Program-made: the position numbers and the translations under genes
Source: Candidatus Kouleothrix ribensis
GTDB lineage: Bacteria > Chloroflexota > Chloroflexia > Chloroflexales > Roseiflexaceae
Direction of reading: 5' to 3'
Length of the DNA: 64,000 bases
NCBI GenBank assembly: GCA_016722075.1
Contig: JADKGW010000001.1
Coordinates: forward strand, 1,302,001 to 1,366,000
Shown here: positions 8,621 through 17,387 of the stretch, piece after piece
Layout of the letters: every line of letters begins with the position of its first letter
Position numbering within the stretch: position 1 is the first letter of the stretch
The notes under the pieces: model-generated
Told to the model about the DNA's origin: nothing
Databases searched by the model: none
Seen by the model: only the letters and a program-made list of their open reading frames with translations

Positions 8621-9451
8621 TCAGTGGGCTGGATCAGGCAGGCCGAGCTGATCGGCCAGCCATGCCAGCCGATCGGCGCGCGCATCGGCGCTCAACCCGT
8701 GGCCCGCCGCATACCAGGCCAGGCGTTTCGGCTCGTGCGCTGCGTCGAAGAATTCCTGAGCGCGCTCTGAGGGCACATGCGGGTCGGCGCTGCCGAACTG
8801 GAACAGCAGCGGCGCCGGCGCAAGGCGCGCCACGTGCGCGATCGGGTCGTAGGGCGCCATGCTGGCGATAAAGGCCGCGCGCTGGTCGCCCACCAGGCGC
8901 GGTGCGTACAGGAACCAATCGGGGAAGCGCGGCGTGCCGGCCATAAGCACATAGCAAGCCGGGCGCGGGTCGGCTGCGCCGAGCAGCACGCCGTACATGG
9001 CCCCAAAGTCGTGGCCGACATACGCGACGCGCTGTGGGTCGACGTCCGGCTCGGCCAGCAGCAGGTCGAGCGCCTGGCGCAGCTCGATCACCTGGCGCCG
9101 CGAGCTGTCGATGTCGTCGGCCTGCGTGCGCTTGAGGAACCAGTCGCGATCCGACCAGAGCGTCTCGATCAGCAGCGACACCACGCCGCGCCGGGCGAGC
9201 GCCTGGGCTTCGGGCTGGAACTGGGTGCGATTCGAGTCGGCTGCCTCTGGCTCGTACCAATGCACGAATAGCGCGGCGGCATAGGTGCCGGGGGCCGCCG
9301 GACGTACCAGCTCGGCCACGCGCCGCTCGCCGGCAGGGGTGCGGTAGGTAAGCAGGCGCTCGGCGATGCCATCCTGCTCGTGGCTGGCGATCTCGCGCAG
9401 CTGCATGGGTATGGCGTGGTCGTATTCGAACTGAGGCAATACATCGGGCAT
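8621..9451 (-). CDS. Alpha/beta hydrolase (dienelactone-hydrolase-like) with Asp nucleophile motif
   Basis: This 276-residue alpha/beta hydrolase has ALFVHWYEPEA in place of the usual HGxxG oxyanion segment, a nucleophile elbow YVGHDFGAMYGV in which Asp replaces the Ser/Cys of ordinary esterases, an acid segment FGSADPHVP and a catalytic His in AAGHGLS. An Asp at the elbow is characteristic of epoxide hydrolases and haloalkane dehalogenases, though dienelactone-hydrolase-like proteins with GHDFGA also exist. It is convergent with the translin-family gene, with only 2 bases between the stop codons. The substrate is unknown. Confidence 0.85.
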   Translation of the reverse strand: MPDVLPQFEYDHAIPMQLREIASHEQDGIAERLLTYRTPAGERRVAELVRPAAPGTYAAALFVHWYEPEAADSNRTQFQPEAQALARRGVVSLLIETLWSDRDWFLKRTQADDIDSSRRQVIELRQALDLLLAEPDVDPQRVAYVGHDFGAMYGVLLGAADPRPACYVLMAGTPRFPDWFLYAPRLVGDQRAAFIASMAPYDPIAHVARLAPAPLLFQFGSADPHVPSERAQEFFDAAHEPKRLAWYAAGHGLSADARADRLAWLADQLGLPDPAH

Positions 9452-9547
9452 GGGCGGCTCCGTGTGTGTACAATGTTGCAGATCGCGTACATGCTTACGC
9501 TAAGCGCGGTTGACGGTTTCGCTACGCGTGTGACCTGCACGCACGCG

Positions 9548-10531
9548 CTATGGCGTTGCGAGCACCTGTAACTCGGCGGCGACGGCAGCGGGCAGCGCTG
9601 CCAGCGCGGGCGCAGTGCCGTAGCGTATGGTATCGGCCACATGCACCAGCAGGCTAAGCCGGCGCAACCGAGCCTCTTGGTCGGGCGCGAGCTGGCCCAT
9701 AGCGGTGTAGCCCTCGCGCAGGCCCTGGCGAAATGCGGCGGGGTGGCGCGGCAGCAATGCGTGCGCCAGGTCGAACAGCGGGTCGCCACCGATCAGCTCG
9801 CCGGGGCGGGTGAGCGCCTCGATCTGGGTTGTGTCGCCCAGAGTCGCGTACACGCGGCTGGGTTCGACCTGGCCGTGCAGCACGTAGGCGCGCTCGCAGG
9901 CCAGCGCGGGGTGCTCGATCGTGGCGGCGCATAGGGCAGCCAGCGCCTCGGCGCCGAGCAGCTCTGCGGCGTGTGCCCACGTTTCATCGTAGGCCAGCCA
10001 GGCACGCAGCGCCTCGGGCCAGCCACGCGCCGGCCAGCGCCCAGCCACGGTCGGGCGGCCGAAGCCGGCAGCCGCAACCTGGTGGGCGCGGCGTAGCGTG
10101 CGGCCGAGCTGGCGGGCGAGCACACGCATATGCGGGCCGTCGTCGAGCCGATCGAGCGGCGTGCCGCTGACATAGCCCTCGATCGCATAGGTGAACGGCA
10201 CCGTGCCGCAGGTCAAGTCGTGGGCGATCAGGCGTGGGATCGGCAGGTTCAGCGCCGCCAGCGCGCGCAGCCAGGCCGCCTCGGGCGCGAGGTCGCGCTC
10301 GGGTGCGATGATCAGCAGGATATGGCTGGTTGGCGTGCTGATGCGCACCTCGATGCGCTGGTTGTCGTTGGCGTGGATGGTGGCGGCCCTAGGGCGCAGG
10401 TTGAGCGGGCCGACGAGCAGCGCGGCGTAGTGGCCCAGGCGCACAAGAATACGCCGGCGCGCCTCGGAGTAACTCGCGTCGGCGGGGTCGATCTCAGGCC
10501 GGTTCAGGGCGTTCCACATGGCCCAGAGCAT
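9548..10531 (-). CDS. Aminoglycoside phosphotransferase-like (APH/choline kinase fold) protein
   Basis: The 327-residue product has an N-lobe with RIEVRISTPTSHILLIIAPE, then LNLPIPRLI and GTVPFTYAIEGYVSGTPLD, typical of APH-fold kinases. The C-lobe has YVLHGQVEPSRVY where the canonical catalytic loop reads HGDxxxxN, so the catalytic Asp is replaced by Gln. GELIGGDPLFDLAHALL replaces the DxD metal motif (usually IDWExA.GDPxxDLA), with LTRPGELIGGDP keeping only the second half. These substitutions suggest weak or lost kinase activity. The start is uncertain: ATG 10531 or 10519; no convincing Shine-Dalgarno is visible. The composite GC-rich repeat lies directly upstream. Confidence 0.75.
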   Translation of the reverse strand: MLWAMWNALNRPEIDPADASYSEARRRILVRLGHYAALLVGPLNLRPRAATIHANDNQRIEVRISTPTSHILLIIAPERDLAPEAAWLRALAALNLPIPRLIAHDLTCGTVPFTYAIEGYVSGTPLDRLDDGPHMRVLARQLGRTLRRAHQVAAAGFGRPTVAGRWPARGWPEALRAWLAYDETWAHAAELLGAEALAALCAATIEHPALACERAYVLHGQVEPSRVYATLGDTTQIEALTRPGELIGGDPLFDLAHALLPRHPAAFRQGLREGYTAMGQLAPDQEARLRRLSLLVHVADTIRYGTAPALAALPAAVAAELQVLATP

Positions 10532-10568
10532 AGCATAGGGACGCGGCCGGCGCAAGGGCCATCCCCAG

Positions 10569-11245
10569 GTGGGCGGATACATCGATCCGCCCGTACGGGG
10601 CGCTGCGGCCCCGTGCCCCCGCCGGGCCTTTTTCGGGGCGCTGCGGCCCCGTGCCCCCGCTGAGGGCCTTTTTCGGGGCGCTGCGGCCCCGTGCCCCCGC
10701 TGAGGGCCTTTTTCGGGGCGCTTCGCCCCCGTGCCCCCGCTGAGGGGAACCGAGCCGGTTCCCCTAAAACCCCTCCGGCAAAGGACGTCATCCCAGCCCA
10801 CTGCGTAGCGACTCATGCCCTGTCCAAGCGATTCGGGCGTTGTGTATGCCGGAACGGATATGACGGTACAAGTATCACGGCACGGGTAGTACGCCAACGA
10901 TCGCGCGGGTTGCCCTATGGCATGCGCGCCGGGCGATTGGGCTGCGCTAGCATGAAATAGGGGGTCCGGGGTGCAAACCCCGGCGGCGGGGTGCAGGGGC
11001 CGGCGGCGGCCCCTGCCGCGGGGCACGGGGGCGCGTAGCCCCCGCATGCGAGTGGCGCGCGCAGCCCCGGCATGGCGCGGGGCACGGAGCGAACACGAAG
11101 TTCGCCCGTACGGGGTGCGGGGCGCAGCCCCCGTATGCGAGTGGCGCGCGCAGCCCCGGCATGGCGCGGGGCACGGAGCGAACACGAAGTTCGCCCGTAC
11201 GGGGTGCGGGGCGCAGCCCCCGCATGCGAGTGGCGCGGGGTAGGG
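10569..11245. repeat. Composite GC-rich repeat element, copy 1
   Basis: A non-coding mosaic of four parts: (A) tandem 40-base units at about 10,586-10,743, each with a CTTTTTCGGGG core followed by GGGGC/GCCCC arms; (B) a block from about 10,744 beginning GGGGAACCGAGCCGGTTCCCC (written as palindromic arms GGGGAACC and GGTTCCCC) and running to about 10,804; (C) a block at 10,911-11,034; (D) direct repeats of about 90 bases at 11,045-11,240. Parts B and C are repeated almost base for base, in the same order and orientation, at 18,784-18,846 and 18,927-19,050. Translations through the region are low-complexity and change frame with each 40-base unit, so no gene is called. Confidence 0.85.
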
Positions 11246-11266
11246 GGCCGAGAGCAGCGCCGCAGC

Positions 11267-11923
11267 TTATAGGCCGAGCTTGTTTCCAATCCCGGCGTCG
11301 CGGGCCTTGATGATCGCCTGCGCACGGTCGCGCACCTGCAGCTTGCTGAGGATGTTACTCACGTGGTTGCGCACGGTCTTGACGCTGAGCACCAGCCGGG
11401 TGGCAATCGATTCGTTTGCGTGGCCCTGTGCGATCAGGCCAAGGATTTCGCGCTCGCGGTCGGTGAGCTCGGGGAAGAGCAGCGGTGTGGCGGTGCGAGG
11501 GATGCTGAAGTACTGGATCAGGCGACGGGCGATCGCCGGGCTAAAGATCGCCTCCCCGCGGCTGACCGCCACTACCGCGCGGATCAGGTCATCGTGGCGG
11601 GCATCTTTGAGCAAGTAGCCACGCGCTCCGGCCCGCATCGCCGCAAATACCGACTCGTCGTCGTCGAACATCGTGATGACGAGAACCCCAATGTGCGGGC
11701 TGGTGTTGAGGATGGCGCGCGTCGCGTCAATGCCGTTGATCCCCGGCATCTGGATATCCATCAAGACCACATCGGGCTGCAGCATGGCTGCCATCTGTAT
11801 CGCGCTGTCGCCCGTCTCTGCCATGCCGGCTACCTCAATCTCGGTCATGGTTGAGAGCATTGTGCGCACGCCCTCACGGTAGAAGGTGTGGTCGTCGGCG
11901 ATCAGTATCGAGATATAGTCCAC
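11267..11923 (-). CDS. NarL/LuxR-family response regulator
   Basis: The 218-residue protein has an N-terminal receiver domain with acidic pocket SILIADDH, phosphoacceptor Asp in VVLMDIQMPG, and Lys in YLLKDA. A C-terminal LuxR HTH follows: LTDREREILGLIAQGHANESIATRLVLSVKTVRNHVSNILSKL. It lies 36 bases downstream of, and on the same strand as, the histidine kinase at 11960-14095, so the two form a two-component pair. The target genes are not apparent; the cognate operon may be remote. Confidence 0.95.
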   Translation of the reverse strand: MDYISILIADDHTFYREGVRTMLSTMTEIEVAGMAETGDSAIQMAAMLQPDVVLMDIQMPGINGIDATRAILNTSPHIGVLVITMFDDDESVFAAMRAGARGYLLKDARHDDLIRAVVAVSRGEAIFSPAIARRLIQYFSIPRTATPLLFPELTDREREILGLIAQGHANESIATRLVLSVKTVRNHVSNILSKLQVRDRAQAIIKARDAGIGNKLGL

Positions 11924-11959
11924 CCGACGCTCCTTCCATTAGAAGGGTATCGCTGCGCC

Positions 11960-14095
11960 TTACGCGCTCGTTCTGCCCAGCGGTAGCGCGGCGCTAATAG
12001 TCGTGCCACGGCCTGGGTAGGTCTCTATGGCGAACATGCCGCCGATCTCTTCGGCGCGCTCGCGCATCGAGTGCATCCCTACGCCGAGCGTGTTGCGTGC
12101 CGCAATACCGCACCCATCGTCCCGGATGCGCAGCAGCAGCCGCACGTGCTCGCTCGCCATGCCGCGCGCGGCGCTCGTCTCGAGCAGCAGCTCGACGGTG
12201 CAGCGCTGCGCTGCGGCGTGGCGCACCACGTTGGTTACGGCCTCGAGCGCGATCCGATACGCCGCGATCTCAACAGCTGCGGGCAGCGCTGGTATCGCGG
12301 TGGCGGCGATCTCGACAGCGCAAGCGCCCGAGACGATCCGCTCGACATCGAGCCGGAGCGCTTCCACCAGTCCGTACTGGTCGAGCGTCGGCGGGCGCAG
12401 CGCATACACCAGCTGGCGAATATCGCTGATCACGGTGCGCACCTGTATCTCGAGCTCGCCTAACAATGCCACGCTGCGGCCTGGGTTGTGCGGGATGAGC
12501 ATTGCAACCAGCCCGATCCGCTGCATAATACTTGCCAGGGTCGGCCCCATGCCATCGTGGAGGTCGCGGCGCATCCGCAGGCGCTCCTCCTCGCGGGTGA
12601 TCACAAGCTGCTGGCGCGAGCGCTGCACGTCGACGGTGAGTGCAAGGGTGTGCAGCACGAAACCAGTCTGGCGCGCCAAGTCAGCCAGCAGCTGCTGCTC
12701 GACACGGTGAAACCTCTGCTCGCCAGGCCGCAGCGCCACCAGCAGATGGCCTAGCGTCTCGCCCTGATAGCTCATCGGGAAGCGGATGAGCCCTTGCGGA
12801 TTGGCTGTGTGTGCCCCATATGCTGCTACCAGCAACGCCGGCGCTGGCGCCTCGCCCGGCAGTGCTACCTGTTCAATGCCAACATATGGCAGCTTCAGCG
12901 CGGTTGCCACCGTCTCGGCGATCAGCGGCAGCAGCTGTGTCGGCGAGAGCGGGGCATCGAGCCGCTGCCCGAGATGCGCGATCACACGGTAGGGGTCGTC
13001 GCGCTCGCCATACATCAAGCGGTCGACCAGCCGTTGCAGGTAGGTGCGCAGCGGCTGAAACCCGACCGCGATCAGCCCGGTGGCGATCAGGGAGCCGATC
13101 AGGTCGTCGGCGGTGCGGAACAGCGCACCAAAGGCCGTCACCATGCTAATGTACGTTGCAATCACCGTAAGCGTCAGTACAATGTGTACCAGCGCCCGGT
13201 TGACCACCATGTCGAGATCGAACAGCCGGTAGCGCAGCACCGCGACCGCCAGGCAGATCGGGAGCAGCCCCATGCCGAAGGCCTGTAGCACAATACGGCT
13301 GCCAAGGTACCAGCTGTATTGGGGGATGAAGCCGCTATCTACAAATGCCGACAGCCCGTAGTACAGCAGGCCACCGATCACGGCGGCGATGATGCCGGTC
13401 GCCGCCCACCACGTCTGCTGGCGCTGCACGTCGTCGATGATGCGCAGGTAGCGCAGCACGAGCGCGACGATCCCGCTGCCGAACCAGCCGATGCCAACCA
13501 GCAGCGAGGTGAGCGGTGTTGCCCGCCAGGTCGGGCCGTAGATCGTGTTGAATGGCAGATCGGGGAACAGCAGCCAGGCAATATTCGCGAGCACCCAGAT
13601 CGCCGCCAGCGGTCGTGTCCAGCGTGGTGTGAAACGACCATCGGGGAAGATGTAGAGCATGGTCAGCGCGCAGATCATCTCGAGCGCTCGCATGGTCAGC
13701 ACTGGCCAGCGCCAGGTAGCCGCCACTGTGCTCCACGCCGGGTTGATCAGCGCGTCGGTCATGCTAGTTTCGACGGCGCCAAGCAGCACCAACGTCAGCG
13801 CCAGAAATTGGGCAACCGGGTCGCGCGAGAGCTTGATGGCGACGAACAGGCCAACCGCAAAGAAGAAACAGGCCAGCCCGACCTCCACCACGAGGATGGA
13901 GCTGGCTTCGAAGGACCATGCCTCGGTTGACGGAAATTGGTGAAGCTCGCGATACCGGGCGGGTATGCCCGCAAACGTCAGGCCGATCGCCAGTGTCGCG
14001 ATCAGCCCAAGCGCAACCTGCAGGGTCTGCATCGCTGGCGCGCGGATCGCAAGTACCGGCGAGGCGGCGGAGGGAGCAGCCATGATTCTACTCAC
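11960..14095 (-). CDS. Multi-TM sensor histidine kinase (HisKA_3/HATPase, NarX/DesK type)
   Basis: The 711-residue kinase has about nine or ten predicted membrane helices in the first 340 residues. They are followed by a GAF-like module (about 370-490, LLPLIAETVATALKLPYVGIEQV), a HisKA_3 dimerisation helix with REEERLRMRRDLHDGMGPTLAS (phospho-His in DLHDG), and a GHKL ATPase domain with EAVTNVVRHAAA (N box), RDDGCGI (G1) and GVGMHSMRERAEEIGG (G2). It pairs with the adjacent NarL regulator. The polytopic N-terminus without a large extracellular loop suggests sensing within or near the membrane. The start could be ATG 14095 or the ATG four codons later. Confidence 0.95.
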   Translation of the reverse strand: MSRIMAAPSAASPVLAIRAPAMQTLQVALGLIATLAIGLTFAGIPARYRELHQFPSTEAWSFEASSILVVEVGLACFFFAVGLFVAIKLSRDPVAQFLALTLVLLGAVETSMTDALINPAWSTVAATWRWPVLTMRALEMICALTMLYIFPDGRFTPRWTRPLAAIWVLANIAWLLFPDLPFNTIYGPTWRATPLTSLLVGIGWFGSGIVALVLRYLRIIDDVQRQQTWWAATGIIAAVIGGLLYYGLSAFVDSGFIPQYSWYLGSRIVLQAFGMGLLPICLAVAVLRYRLFDLDMVVNRALVHIVLTLTVIATYISMVTAFGALFRTADDLIGSLIATGLIAVGFQPLRTYLQRLVDRLMYGERDDPYRVIAHLGQRLDAPLSPTQLLPLIAETVATALKLPYVGIEQVALPGEAPAPALLVAAYGAHTANPQGLIRFPMSYQGETLGHLLVALRPGEQRFHRVEQQLLADLARQTGFVLHTLALTVDVQRSRQQLVITREEERLRMRRDLHDGMGPTLASIMQRIGLVAMLIPHNPGRSVALLGELEIQVRTVISDIRQLVYALRPPTLDQYGLVEALRLDVERIVSGACAVEIAATAIPALPAAVEIAAYRIALEAVTNVVRHAAAQRCTVELLLETSAARGMASEHVRLLLRIRDDGCGIAARNTLGVGMHSMRERAEEIGGMFAIETYPGRGTTISAALPLGRTSA

Positions 14096-14160
14096 GCCCG
14101 GAGAACATTACTCATCTCACAATTGTATCATATCTGTGCGGCGGCCGCTCGCCACAGGTG

Positions 14161-14550
14161 CTATCGCGCGATCACCCGTACGGTGATGCCTAACGCTTGC
14201 GCACAGCTGATAGCGTGGCGCGTGCCGTGGGCCTGGGCCGGGTCGTCGAGGGCGGGGTGAAACGCCAGCACCAGATCGACCCCCTGCTGGAGCATACGCT
14301 CGTTGAGCCCTTGCCAGGCCAGCGTGCCGTAGCGCGTGCGATCGGCGGCGCTCTTATACATCGCCACCACCGTTAGCCCAAGCTCGCGCGCGGCGATCTC
14401 GCCGGCCAATGCATCTGCTCCTGGCGTGTCGCCGTGGATGATGATGCTGCCCGGTGGGAGTGCGGTTAGCTCGCGCCGGATGCATTCCCGATCAGACCAG
14501 TCTGTCGCGCCGGTCACCAGCACGCGTAACGGTGTGGTATGAGTGTACAT
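14161..14550 (-). CDS. SLOG/YspA-like Rossmannoid protein (DUF2493 type)
   Basis: The 129-residue protein shows RVLVTGATDWSDRECIRREL, IIIHGDTPGADALAGEIA and a terminal DLVLAFHP, the pattern of the DUF2493/YspA branch of the SLOG superfamily. These are Rossmann-like folds thought to bind nucleotides or nucleotide-derived ligands. Its ATG is 6 bases beyond the stop of the upstream 15474-14557 gene, so the two are probably co-transcribed. SLOG proteins often act as ligand sensors or processors in conflict systems, but no effector is fused here. Confidence 0.8.
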   Translation of the reverse strand: MYTHTTPLRVLVTGATDWSDRECIRRELTALPPGSIIIHGDTPGADALAGEIAARELGLTVVAMYKSAADRTRYGTLAWQGLNERMLQQGVDLVLAFHPALDDPAQAHGTRHAISCAQALGITVRVIAR

Positions 14551-14556
14551 CGATGG

Positions 14557-15474
14557 TTACTGTCGCGGCCGAACTTCGAACTCAATATCGACTATGTCGA
14601 CCAGGAACCGTAGCTCGTATTCTCCTTCATTCCCCCCGTTCATGGGAATGCGCTCGTTGTAGTCGTTTTCCCCATGCTGGCCGATCACCTCTGGAGCGTG
14701 CCACTTATCCAGGCCAGGGTCGAAATCGAATAAGACTTTCGCGACCTTACCGATCTGATCGTCGCCCAGGCCGAGTATTGCGGCAGCGGCCTCTGGCGCC
14801 CAGCCGATTAGGATGTCGCGTGCCCACTCGGGAAGCACATGATTGTCAACCGGCGTTCCCAAGAAGGCCGCGAGCGCCTGCTCCAGCTTCTGTTCCATTG
14901 CTTTTATGGCGTCTCTGACTTTCGCTTCGGCCTCTTCCGGCGTACCATAATCATGCTCAAGCCCCACTGCGGCCAGCACAATCGGCGGCGTGATGCCAAG
15001 GCCCTCGAAGGGGTCTGCGAGCAGAATCGCCTCGAAGCGATCCGTCCCGCTATCAACCTCCTCATAAGGGCCAACCCGAATCGTGTTGGAGCCGTTCGAG
15101 CCTGCGATGCCGATAATGAAATATGGCTCGTCATGCGCAGACACCTGGTCATGCGCGGATTCCTGTGAGCAGTGGAAGCCTACATACCGCACCCGTATCG
15201 CGGTGGTCTGCATCGCTTTTGGTGCGAGGTCGAGAAATTGGATGTGGCCGCCGGCGAAGCGCTGCTCACCAGCATTGTTCAGAAAACGAACCTCGGAGAG
15301 CGGAAATCCGAGGCCACTGCGGTACGCGCCAGCCTGTCGGTAGAGCGAGCGTATGGCCGCAATCTGCGCCTGCTTGGCAACGGATTGTTCGGGTGATCCT
15401 GTGCTGTGGGCAAGCGCACGGACTGACTGTGTCCCAAGATCCTTCAGGATGTTTGCCAGGTGAATCGTAGGCAT
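14557..15474 (-). CDS. Protein of unknown function
   Basis: I do not recognise a family. The ATG at 15474 is preferred (GAGAGAAAAG just upstream) over a GTG at 15486. The 305-residue product has no signal peptide or membrane helix. It contains a mainly beta N-terminal half (YFIIGIAGSNGSNTIRVGPYEEVD), a Lys/Glu/Ala-rich helical segment (EEAEAKVRDAIKAMEQKLEQALAAF), and an acidic C-terminus ending FLVDIVDIEFEV. It is coupled to the SLOG-like gene downstream. A long perfect hairpin repeat separates it from the 16356-15652 gene. Confidence 0.7.
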   Translation of the reverse strand: MPTIHLANILKDLGTQSVRALAHSTGSPEQSVAKQAQIAAIRSLYRQAGAYRSGLGFPLSEVRFLNNAGEQRFAGGHIQFLDLAPKAMQTTAIRVRYVGFHCSQESAHDQVSAHDEPYFIIGIAGSNGSNTIRVGPYEEVDSGTDRFEAILLADPFEGLGITPPIVLAAVGLEHDYGTPEEAEAKVRDAIKAMEQKLEQALAAFLGTPVDNHVLPEWARDILIGWAPEAAAAILGLGDDQIGKVAKVLFDFDPGLDKWHAPEVIGQHGENDYNERIPMNGGNEGEYELRFLVDIVDIEFEVRPRQ

Positions 15475-15528
15475 CTTTTCTCTCACATTATTAGATCTTA
15501 CGCGGTAGCCCGCGTTTGGGTCAATTGC

Positions 15529-15640
15529 TGCCTTCGGCAGAGCGGCACTCTATCTTTTATTGTTTTCGGTTTTTGCGCTCGCAGAGCGCAAAAACCGAAA
15601 AGTACCATGCTGCCGCAGGTAAAAACCGCCGACTACGTAA
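15529..15640. repeat. Dispersed palindrome repeat, copy with 17-bp perfect stem
   Basis: A perfect hairpin has arms at 15563-15579 and 15585-15601 (TTTTCGGTTTTTGCGCT and its complement) and a 5-base loop. It is flanked by GCTGCCGCAGG at 15609-15619 and a segment at 15626-15640 that, read on the minus strand, is TTACGTAGTCGGCGG. The same order occurs on the plus strand at 54,682-54,776 with an identical hairpin core. Confidence 0.8.
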
Positions 15641-15651
15641 GCCCTATCACA

Positions 15652-16356
15652 TTACTGTAGTGCGATCAAGATCGGGATCATGTCCTGCCCCTCGTGTAAT
15701 GGGCGCAGCGCCTTGCCGATCACCGCGCCAAATGCCTCACGTGGGTTGTGGGCCTTCATGGCGTGGCCCGGCGTGTCGGATGTGGTGAGCAGGTCGCCGA
15801 TCTCGATCGCACCGTAGCTGGCGTCGACTTTGCAGAATACTTTGCCAAGCAGTGCGATCGGGCGGCGCGGTTTGGTCGTTCGATGCGAGTCGAGCACGAT
15901 CCCCGGCTTGTAGTCGCCCGCGCCTGAGATCACGCCGGCCACTCGCCGGTCGTAGGCCTGCTGGCTGGGGACGAGGCTGCCCGCCTCGCCGACGACCATC
16001 ACCGTCCCTGGCTCGGCCTGCTCGCCGGAAAGCACGTCGAAATCCTCGGCACAATCGGCGTTGAGCAGCCGAATGTCGCCGGTCACCTCCAGGTCGCCTT
16101 CGAAGCGGCCTGCGAGCGTGGCGCCCTTCGCAAACAGCGCCGGCTGCTGCCCCCTGGCATCGGCCCAGACTCCGACAAACTGCTGGCTATACCCTACCAC
16201 GCCGGCCTGTTCGACGCTCATGCCACGCACTCCTGGCCCATGCGTGCTCGTGCCCTCGAGTCCCGGCTCGAACGGGCCTTTTAGGTCATCGGGAAGCACC
16301 GGCTCGACAATCGGGTGGGGCAGTGGTTGACCGATTGGGTTAAGGTCGCCTGACAT
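15652..16356 (-). CDS. Unknown protein with tail-fibre/beta-helix-type C-terminal domain
   Basis: The 234-residue protein has no signal peptide; AAGGAG lies about 8 bases before the ATG. The N-terminal third is Pro/Gly rich. A middle segment (GRFEGDLEVTGDI) resembles the beta-turn repeats of tail-fibre proteins. The C-terminal part (RRVAGVISGAGDYKPG, IALLGKVFCKVDASYGAIEIGDLLTT, DTPGHAMKA, AFGAVIGKALRPL) matches a pattern I know from C-termini of bacterial beta-helix or phage-tail-like proteins, some with self-cleaving chaperone activity. No other phage gene is nearby. The function is unknown. Confidence 0.65.
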   Translation of the reverse strand: MSGDLNPIGQPLPHPIVEPVLPDDLKGPFEPGLEGTSTHGPGVRGMSVEQAGVVGYSQQFVGVWADARGQQPALFAKGATLAGRFEGDLEVTGDIRLLNADCAEDFDVLSGEQAEPGTVMVVGEAGSLVPSQQAYDRRVAGVISGAGDYKPGIVLDSHRTTKPRRPIALLGKVFCKVDASYGAIEIGDLLTTSDTPGHAMKAHNPREAFGAVIGKALRPLHEGQDMIPILIALQ

Positions 16357-16427
16357 GCTGCACTCCTTGGTTGTTTGTAACCCGGTGGCGTTGGCGCGCG
16401 CATCACCGGCGAATAGCCATCAGCCAA

Positions 16428-17297
16428 TCATTTCACCTCGAACGATTTGGTCAGGCCGGTGTAGGGAAACCCTTGCGCGCCAACGCTGGCGATCACCGCG
16501 TAGTTACCTGGCTCGAGGTTGAGCGTGGTGTAGAACGAGCTGCCGAGGTTGTAGCCCATCAGCCCGCCTACCGGCCTGAAGTCGGGCATCTTGGCTGGCG
16601 CCTGCCCGCCGAACAGCGCATTGAAGGCCGGCAGAATATCTGCGGCTTTGGTGTCGTTGCCCAGCTTGATAATAAACGCCCATCCGTCCGGGCTCCCGCT
16701 CGCATTGGCGATCTTGAGCGTGTGGGTGCCGGCGCTAAGCTCGGGGATGGTGTAGTTGTCTTTGCCGATCGACAGCGTGGCATCGGCGACAGGCGGGGCG
16801 GATCCGCTGCCAGCCTCGGTTACGGTAAATGCCTTCACGCTGCCCTTGGCGAAGTCTGGCGTCGGGTCGGCGGGGTTGCCGCGCGCGACTGAAAGGAGCA
16901 CCCAGTTTCCAGGCGCTAACTCGACGGTCGCCTGGTTCTGCTGCCCAGAGTCGGTATCTGGGATGAAGAAGCTCTTATCAGCGGGCGGCTGCGCGCCTTC
17001 CTGGCCGACCGCCGCAAGCAGTTGCTCGAGTGTGGCACCGTCTTTCAGGCGCATGGCCAGGCCGTGGTGGTTGAACTTGCCGTCGTTGCGTAATGTCAAC
17101 GTGACCCAGCCTGATGGCAGGCTATCCGGCATCTCGAACGAGAAATCCCTGGCGCTGATTGTGACGGCTGGCACGCTTGCGGAAACGGTGGGCGCGGGCG
17201 CGGCGGTTGGTGCGGCGCTGCCGGGCTGGCTCATGCTGCAGCCCGCCACGATGGCCGCAGCGAGCAGTACACACGCCGTGATGCGAAATCCTGTCAT
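16428..17297 (-). CDS. Lipoprotein with two cupredoxin-like beta domains
   Basis: The 289-residue protein begins with a lipoprotein signal (hydrophobic LLAAAIVAGC, Cys 20), then a Pro/Ala/Thr linker. Two similar beta-sandwich halves follow: VTISARDFSFEMPDSLPSGWVTLTLRNDGK...HHGLAMRL and LSIGKDNYTIPELSAGTHTLKIANASG, each ending in an APGNW/EPGNY-type turn. The pattern resembles plastocyanin-like domains, but only one possible copper ligand cluster (NHHG) is visible in the first half and none in the second, so metal binding is doubtful. It acts on the outer face of the membrane. Confidence 0.75.
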   Translation of the reverse strand: MTGFRITACVLLAAAIVAGCSMSQPGSAAPTAAPAPTVSASVPAVTISARDFSFEMPDSLPSGWVTLTLRNDGKFNHHGLAMRLKDGATLEQLLAAVGQEGAQPPADKSFFIPDTDSGQQNQATVELAPGNWVLLSVARGNPADPTPDFAKGSVKAFTVTEAGSGSAPPVADATLSIGKDNYTIPELSAGTHTLKIANASGSPDGWAFIIKLGNDTKAADILPAFNALFGGQAPAKMPDFRPVGGLMGYNLGSSFYTTLNLEPGNYAVIASVGAQGFPYTGLTKSFEVK

Positions 17298-17387
17298 ACT
17301 TCTCCTCGTTTCACTGTCTTTGGCAGCACCAGTGTAGCAATGTTGCCAGGCGCTGAATTGAATGTTTCTGCCAGCAATCAGAAGATT

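Noticed and set aside
10586..10743. T-runs in the tandem units read as a series of intrinsic terminators
   Set aside because: On the plus strand the T-run precedes the hairpin and on the minus strand an A-run follows it, so neither strand has hairpin then U-tract.
10504..11243. Arg/Ala/Pro/Gly-rich open frames in the composite repeat on both strands
   Set aside because: The 40-base unit shifts frame every repeat and the peptides are low-complexity; equivalent frames appear in the second copy.
15652..16356. Prophage or contractile-injection locus suggested by the tail-fibre-like protein
   Set aside because: No capsid, portal, terminase, sheath, baseplate or integrase gene is nearby.
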